Shown here: positions 59,366 to 64,000 of the stretch, piece by piece
Layout of the letters: every line of letters begins with the position of its first letter
How positions within the stretch are numbered: the first letter of the stretch is position 1
NCBI RefSeq assembly: GCF_023544465.1
Contig: NZ_JALPVL010000011.1
Location: forward strand, 1 to 64,000
Source of the DNA: Paractinoplanes maris
Lineage (GTDB): Bacteria; Actinomycetota; Actinomycetes; Mycobacteriales; Micromonosporaceae
Direction of reading: 5' to 3'
Length of the DNA: 64,000 nucleotides
The notes under the pieces: model-generated
Told to the model about the DNA's origin: nothing
Seen by the model: only the letters and a program-made list of their open reading frames with translations
The model's database searches: none
Position numbers and translations under genes: made by a program

Positions 59366-61360
59366 TCAGCCGGTCCGGCGGGCCTGGGCCCGCCGGTCCG
59401 GGCCCGCCCCGGGGGCCGGGGTCGGGGGCAGCGTGAACCAGAAGGTCGCGCCGTGCCCGTCCTCGCCCTCGGCCCAGATCTCGCCGCCGTGGCGCTCGAC
59501 CGCCCGGTGCACCGTGGTCAGGCCGATGCCGGTGCCGGGGAAGTCCTCGGCGCTGTGCAGGCGGGCGAACGGCCGGAACAGCTCGCCGGCCTTGCCCGCG
59601 GGGAAGCCGGCCCCGTTGTCGCGCACGTAGAAACCCTCGGCGGCGTGCCCCACCTCGACCGCCGGGCGCTCGACCTTGCGGGTGAACTTCACGGCGTTGT
59701 TGATGAGGTTCTCCAGAATCACCCGGACCAGGCCCTCGTCGGCGTCCGCCCGCAGTCCGTCGTGGACGGTGAAGGCCACCTTGTGCTCCGGGTCGCGGGC
59801 CTCGACCTCGCCGATCACCTGCCACGTCGTGATGGTCAGGTCGAACTCGGCCCGGCGCAGGTCACCGCGGCTGGCCCGGGCCAGGATGAGCAGCGACTCG
59901 ACCAGGTCGGCCATCCGGTGGGCGGCGGCCTGGATGCGGCTCAGCCGGCGCCGGGCCTCCGTGCTCAGCGGGTCGTCCTCGTCGTCCAGCATGTGCTCGG
60001 CGAAGCTGCTGATCACCTGGAGCGGGCCGCGCAGGTCGTGCGACACCGAGCCGGAGAACGCCTCCAGCTCGCGGTTGCGCCACTCCAGCTCCTCGACCAG
60101 CGCCGCCCGGGTCTCGGCGAGCCGGCGGGCCGAGCGCTCCTCGGCCGCGTCCAGCTCGCGGCGCATCAGCTCCTCACGGATGCGGCGGCTCTCGTCGTGC
60201 GACTGCTTGCGGCGGATCTGGGTGCGCACGTGGGCCCGCAGCGCGTCCGAGCCGGAGTCGGCCCGGACGTAGTCGTCGGCCCCCGATGCGAGGCAGGCCA
60301 GCATGTCGTCGTCGGTCGCGCCGGTCATCACCACCGGCGTCTCGCCGATCACCGGTACTTCCTTGATCCGCCGGCAGGCCTCGCGGCCCAGCTCGCCGCT
60401 GAGCCCCAGGCCCAGCACGATGCAGTCGACCGGCTGCTCGGCCAGCAGGTCGAGCGCGTCCTCGGTGACGGCCACCGTGATCACGTCGTACCCCTCGTCG
60501 CGCAGCGCCTCGGCCAGCTCGGTCAGCCGCTGCCGGTCGGGGGTCAGCGCCATCACCTTGCTCGGCCCGTGCAGGCTGCCGGTGACCTGGATCGGCAGCT
60601 GCTCGGCGCTCTGCCGCAGCACCGCGTTGAGCTTGGCCGGCACGATCGCCAGGTTCTGCTGCTTGCGGACGAAGGCGTCGGCCCCGGCGTCGAGCATCTG
60701 CAGCTCGGTGGCGTAGTCGTCGGCCGCGGTCATCAGGATGCACGGGATGTCGCGCAGCGCCGGGTCGAGCCGGATCCGGCGGATCACCGTGGCCCCGTCG
60801 ATGCCGGGCATGACGCCGTCGACGATGACCGCCTGCGGCCGCCGGTCGGCCGCCACCCGCAGGCCGTCCTCGCCGCTGGGCGCGGTCAGCACGGCGTACC
60901 CCTCGCTCTCCAGCAACTCGCGGAGCTGCTCGCGGAAGGTCATGCTGTCGTCCACGATGAGCACCGTGGTGCGGTCGTCGGTCTGGTCCGGGCCGTCGCG
61001 CAGCAGCTGGCGCACCCGGGCCACGACATAACTCGCGTCGTACGGCTTCCCGACGTATTCGTCGGCCCCGATGCGCAGCCCGGCCAGCCGATCGGCGACC
61101 TCGTCCTCGCTGCTCAGCAGCACCGTCACCACCCGGGCCCGGCTCGGCATGCCGCGCAGCTCGGTGAGCAGCTCCAACCCGTCGGCGTCGGGCAGCAGCA
61201 CGTCGAGCACGGCCACGTCGAACTCGTCGCCGACGAAGGCCGCGCGCGCCTCGGCCCCGGTGGCGCACAGGACGGTCCCGAAACCGTCGGCCTCGAAGGC
61301 CTCGTGCAGGTCCATCCGGACGGTGAGGCTGTCGTCGACGATCAGCACGCGATGGGTCAT
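59366..61360 (-). CDS. Hybrid histidine kinase with three receiver domains
   Basis: Signalling protein of 664 aa. Receiver 1 (about 4-118) has Asp53 in AVLDVLLPDADG; receiver 2 (about 132-250) has VIVDGVMPGIDG; receiver 3 (about 270-385) has VLGLGLSGELG, so the phospho-acceptor Asp is replaced by Gly and it is a pseudo-receiver. A coiled coil (REELMRRELDAAEERSARRL) joins to HisKA (SGSVSHDLRGPLQVI) and HATPase (NLINNAVKF, NGAGFPAGKAG, GTGIGLTTVH). No membrane helices. Its ATG overlaps the cheB stop by 4 nt. It probably takes phosphate from the CheA-like kinase or signals in parallel. Confidence 0.92.
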   Translation of the reverse strand: MTHRVLIVDDSLTVRMDLHEAFEADGFGTVLCATGAEARAAFVGDEFDVAVLDVLLPDADGLELLTELRGMPSRARVVTVLLSSEDEVADRLAGLRIGADEYVGKPYDASYVVARVRQLLRDGPDQTDDRTTVLIVDDSMTFREQLRELLESEGYAVLTAPSGEDGLRVAADRRPQAVIVDGVMPGIDGATVIRRIRLDPALRDIPCILMTAADDYATELQMLDAGADAFVRKQQNLAIVPAKLNAVLRQSAEQLPIQVTGSLHGPSKVMALTPDRQRLTELAEALRDEGYDVITVAVTEDALDLLAEQPVDCIVLGLGLSGELGREACRRIKEVPVIGETPVVMTGATDDDMLACLASGADDYVRADSGSDALRAHVRTQIRRKQSHDESRRIREELMRRELDAAEERSARRLAETRAALVEELEWRNRELEAFSGSVSHDLRGPLQVISSFAEHMLDDEDDPLSTEARRRLSRIQAAAHRMADLVESLLILARASRGDLRRAEFDLTITTWQVIGEVEARDPEHKVAFTVHDGLRADADEGLVRVILENLINNAVKFTRKVERPAVEVGHAAEGFYVRDNGAGFPAGKAGELFRPFARLHSAEDFPGTGIGLTTVHRAVERHGGEIWAEGEDGHGATFWFTLPPTPAPGAGPDRRAQARRTG

Positions 61361-62439
61361 CGCCGGCTCCCCGCGGGCTGGAGCTCGACGAGCCGCGCCG
61401 CGATCCGGGCCGGCGGCAGGATGTAGGCGGCCGCGCCGATCAGGGCGGCCTCGCGCGGCATCCCGTAGACCACACAGCTCGCCTCGTCCTGGGCGAAGGT
61501 GACCGCACCCCGCGAGCGCATGGTCAGCAGGCCGTGGGCGCCGTCGCGGCCCATACCGGTGAGCAGGCAGCCGGCCGCGGTCGGGCCGTACTCGGCGGCC
61601 ACCGACTCGAACAGCACGTCGACCGACGGGCGGCAGGAGTGCCGGGGCGGGGCGTCGCTGACCCGCAGCATGCCGTCGCGCACCAGCAGGTGCCGGTCGG
61701 GCGGGGCGAGCACGACCCGGCCGGTCAGGGCGCCCACCGGCGTCCGGTCCCGGGCGTAGCTGACGTCGCGGCCGGTCTGCCCGGCCAGCCAGTCGGAGAA
61801 CGCCACCGCGAACGGTTCGCTGGCCGCGATGTGCTGCACACACAGCACCGGCGGCAGGAAGCCGGCCGGCAGTGCCCGCAGCAGCTCGGTCAGCGCGCCC
61901 GGACCGCCGGTGGAGGCGCCCAGCGCCACCGCGCGCAGGGTGTCGGTCAGCGGCGGCTGCGCGAGCGCCGGCACCGGGGCCGGGGAAGCGGGCGGCTCGG
62001 CGCCGGGGCGGCCCCGGCCGTCCAGCCGGGCCCGCGGGTGGGTGATCACCCGGATGCGCGAGACCAGGCGTACGGCCGCGCGGAGCCGCCGCCCCCAGTC
62101 GGCGTCGGTCTCGTCGCCCCGCGGTTTCTCCAGCACGTCGACCGCGCCCGCGGCCAGGGCGTTGTACGTGCTGAACAGCTCACGACGGTCAGCCGACGAG
62201 ACCACCAGGATCGGCGTCGGGTGCTCGGCCATGATGTGCTCGGTGGCGACCAGCCCGGTCATCGTCGGCAGCATCATGTCCATGGTCACCACGTCGGGCC
62301 GCAGCCGGGCGACCATCGCGACCGCCTCGCCGCCGTCGGCCGCCTCGCCGACGACCTGCAGCTCGGGGTCGGCGGCGAGCGACTCGCGCAGGTGGTGACG
62401 CATGGTCGCGGAATCCTCGACGAGCAGGACACGGATCAT
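61357..62439 (-). CDS. cheB: CheB-like receptor methylesterase/glutamine deamidase
   Basis: Response regulator enzyme of 360 aa. The receiver has Asp54 in VTMDMMLPTMTG. The methylesterase domain keeps the catalytic triad: Ser in ALGASTGGPGAL, His in LCVQHIAAS and Asp in LLTGMGRDGAHG. A Pro/Ala linker (about 145-168) joins them. It removes methyl groups from chemoreceptors. Its ATG shares one base with the stop of the CheA-like gene (TGATG). No CheR, CheW or receptor gene is inside the window; they may lie beyond 64000. Confidence 0.92.
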   Translation of the reverse strand: MIRVLLVEDSATMRHHLRESLAADPELQVVGEAADGGEAVAMVARLRPDVVTMDMMLPTMTGLVATEHIMAEHPTPILVVSSADRRELFSTYNALAAGAVDVLEKPRGDETDADWGRRLRAAVRLVSRIRVITHPRARLDGRGRPGAEPPASPAPVPALAQPPLTDTLRAVALGASTGGPGALTELLRALPAGFLPPVLCVQHIAASEPFAVAFSDWLAGQTGRDVSYARDRTPVGALTGRVVLAPPDRHLLVRDGMLRVSDAPPRHSCRPSVDVLFESVAAEYGPTAAGCLLTGMGRDGAHGLLTMRSRGAVTFAQDEASCVVYGMPREAALIGAAAYILPPARIAARLVELQPAGSRR

Positions 62440-64000
62440 CAGAGGATCAGCCTCCGGATGTGGGCCAGCAGTTCCTCCTGGTTGAACTCGCCCTTGATGA
62501 CGTACGCGGCCGCGCCCGCCTCGGCGCCCCGGCGCTTGTCGTCCGCGCTGGCCCGCGAGCTCACCAGGATCGACGGCACGTGGGCCAGTTGGGGGTCCGC
62601 CTTCGTCCGGGCGACGAACGTGAAGCCGTCGATGCCGGGCATGTCGATGTCGGAGAGATACAGCCCGTACTGGCGGCTGCGGGCCCGCTCCAGGCCTTCC
62701 TCGCCCGAGGCGGCCAGGTCGACCTCGTAGCCGGCCGACTCGAGGATGCTGCGCTCGAGCATGCGGGTGGTCAGCGAGTCGTCGACGACCAGGATCGGCA
62801 TCCGGGGCTTGACCGTCGCCGAGTTGTCGCCGCGGGCGGTGGCGCTCTCCTGGCGGGCCTCGGCGACCAGCCCGTGCGCGTCCAGCACGAGCCGCGGGTT
62901 GCCGTCCAGGTCGATCGACACGCTGCCGATCACCGCGGCCGCCGGGGCCAGGTCGGGCAGCGGGCGGGCGACCAGGGTGGAGGTGCCGGCCAGCCGGTCG
63001 ACGCCGATCGCCACGGTGTCCCGGTCGGCCGTGAGCACCACCGCCACCCCGGAACGGGCTTCGTCGTCACCCGGCGGGACGTGCAGGGCCTGAGCCAGCG
63101 GCAGGAACGGCAGCACCTCGCGCTCGTGCGCCAGGCGGGCGGTGGCCGTCGCGGTGGCCATCTCGCCGGCGGACAGGCGTACGCAGCGGCGCACGGCGTC
63201 CAGCGGCATCGTGGCCGTCGTCCCGCCCGCCTCGACGATCAGGCCACTCATGCTGAGCAGGGTCAGCGGCACGACCAGGCGGACGGTGGCGCCCTGGCCG
63301 GGCCGGTTGGCGATGGTGACCTCGCCGCCCAGTTGCAGGGCGACGTCGCGGGCGACGTCCATGCCGATGCCGCGACCGGCCACGTCGGTGACTCCCGGGG
63401 CGGTGCTGATCCCGCCGTGCAGCACCAGGTCGATCAGCCCCTGGGCGCCCGGGTCGGCCCCGGGGGCCAGCAGGCCGCGCTCCTCGGCGGTGCGGCGCAG
63501 GGCAGCCAGGTCGAAGCCGCGCCCGTCGTCGACGCAGCGGAACTCGGCATAGCGGCCGCGCCGCTCGACCTGGACGGTGACCGTGCCCTCGGCGGGCTTG
63601 CCGGCAGCCCGGCGCTGAGCCTCGGGCTCGATGCCGTGCACGACCGCGTTCCGGACGACGTGCAGGAAGGCGCTGCTGATCAGGTTGAGCAGGTTGGGGC
63701 CCATCCGGACGTCGGCCCCGCTGGCCTGGAACCGCACCACCTTGCCCTCGGCGTCGGCGGCGTCGCGCACGGCCCGGCGCAGCGCGGTGAAAATCGATCC
63801 GGCCGGCACCAGGCGCAGCCCCTCGGCCCGGCCCCGCACCTCGTCGAGCTCGCGTTCGACCTGGTCGACGGCGTCGGTGAGGCGGCGGCCGAGGGCGCCC
63901 AGCTCGCCCGCCAGGCGCCGCACGGAGGTCCGAGCGGAGGCGTCGGAGATCGTGGTGCGGCCGACCCGCATGCGCTCGCCCAGCGTCTCGACGTTGCGGT
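62439..64000 (-). CDS. CheA-like hybrid kinase with CheW-like and receiver domains (5' end outside)
   Basis: C-terminal 520 residues of a chemosensory kinase; the reading frame stays open to the window edge, so the Hpt (P1) domain is not seen. Visible are a dimerisation helix region, the CheA ATP-binding domain (LHVVRNAVVHGIEPE, DDGRGFD, GRGIGMDVARD, GEVTIANRPGQGATVRLVVP), a CheW-like domain (IVEAGGTTATMPLDAVRRCV) and a C-terminal receiver (LVVDDSLTTRMLERSI, YLSDIDMPGIDG). This composition is found in alternative chemosensory systems that control development or pili instead of flagella. Confidence 0.9.
   Translation of the reverse strand, partial: RNVETLGERMRVGRTTISDASARTSVRRLAGELGALGRRLTDAVDQVERELDEVRGRAEGLRLVPAGSIFTALRRAVRDAADAEGKVVRFQASGADVRMGPNLLNLISSAFLHVVRNAVVHGIEPEAQRRAAGKPAEGTVTVQVERRGRYAEFRCVDDGRGFDLAALRRTAEERGLLAPGADPGAQGLIDLVLHGGISTAPGVTDVAGRGIGMDVARDVALQLGGEVTIANRPGQGATVRLVVPLTLLSMSGLIVEAGGTTATMPLDAVRRCVRLSAGEMATATATARLAHEREVLPFLPLAQALHVPPGDDEARSGVAVVLTADRDTVAIGVDRLAGTSTLVARPLPDLAPAAAVIGSVSIDLDGNPRLVLDAHGLVAEARQESATARGDNSATVKPRMPILVVDDSLTTRMLERSILESAGYEVDLAASGEEGLERARSRQYGLYLSDIDMPGIDGFTFVARTKADPQLAHVPSILVSSRASADDKRRGAEAGAAAYVIKGEFNQEELLAHIRRLIL

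Overview
The window is chromosomal DNA of a very GC-rich, high-coding-density actinobacterium. A member of the Micromonosporaceae such as Actinoplanes is the best guess. This rests on the actinobacterial Tad pilus set without a secretin, a HelR-type RNA polymerase rescue ATPase with a rifamycin-associated element, a RamB/ScfR regulator divergent from the glyoxylate genes, a DtxR/IdeR-type iron box, an actinobacterial LexA box, and many leaderless genes with a TANNNT hexamer 6-8 nt before the start codon. No database comparison was possible, so the genus is an inference.

Layout. 1-180: 5S rRNA end of an rRNA operon with a strong hairpin. 187-9618 (minus): response regulator, Flp pilin, TadE, TadG, CpaB, CpaE, CpaF, TadB, TadC and a histidine kinase, forming a complete-looking Tad/Flp pilus locus bracketed by signalling genes. 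9748-12666: siderophore-interacting protein under an iron box, and a tyrosine-kinase-like Wzz/Wzc protein. 12898-13914: LacI-family regulator. 13898-17384: VOC protein, AraC regulator, HelR and a GNAT. 17503-21968: OmpR-type two-component pair, acyltransferase and lipoprotein. 22212-29994: sugar ABC transporter, alpha-xylosidase, PfkB kinase and GH4 glycosidase. 29982-32214: CGNR zinc-finger protein divergent from an MFS exporter. 32309-39913: cysteine-less peroxiredoxin-fold protein, two PAP2 phosphatases, mannitol dehydrogenase, and small hydrolases and transferases. 39930-45809: beta-helix lipoprotein, a tandem hairpin array, malate synthase and isocitrate lyase, and RamB. 45820-50359: membrane protein, EAL-DICT protein, a chitin/cellulose-active LPMO, a 161-bp palindrome, a DUF305-like lipoprotein and a GAF protein. 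50552-57080: small membrane protein, LuxR-type two-component system divergent from a MacB-like ABC transporter, and a GNAT. 57137-59365: secreted amidase. 59366-64000: hybrid kinase, CheB and CheA-like kinase (cut by the window end).

How genes work together. The LacI regulator at 12898 and the sugar operon at 22212 carry the same 18-bp palindrome although 8.3 kb apart, so they form one split regulon. The Tad genes overlap by 4-13 nt or lie within about 35 nt of each other and probably form one operon. aceA and aceB are translationally coupled and face ramB. The LuxR pair probably controls the divergent ABC exporter. The three chemosensory genes overlap by 1-4 nt.

No gene-free stretch exceeds 300 bases. 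The longest gaps (12667-12897, 21969-22211, 35933-36157 and 41115-41343, all 220-245 bp) hold operators, promoters or repeats as listed, except 35933-36157, where I see three GGTTCG repeats, a small GC hairpin and a leaderless promoter only. No tRNA, CRISPR array, insertion sequence or prophage was seen.
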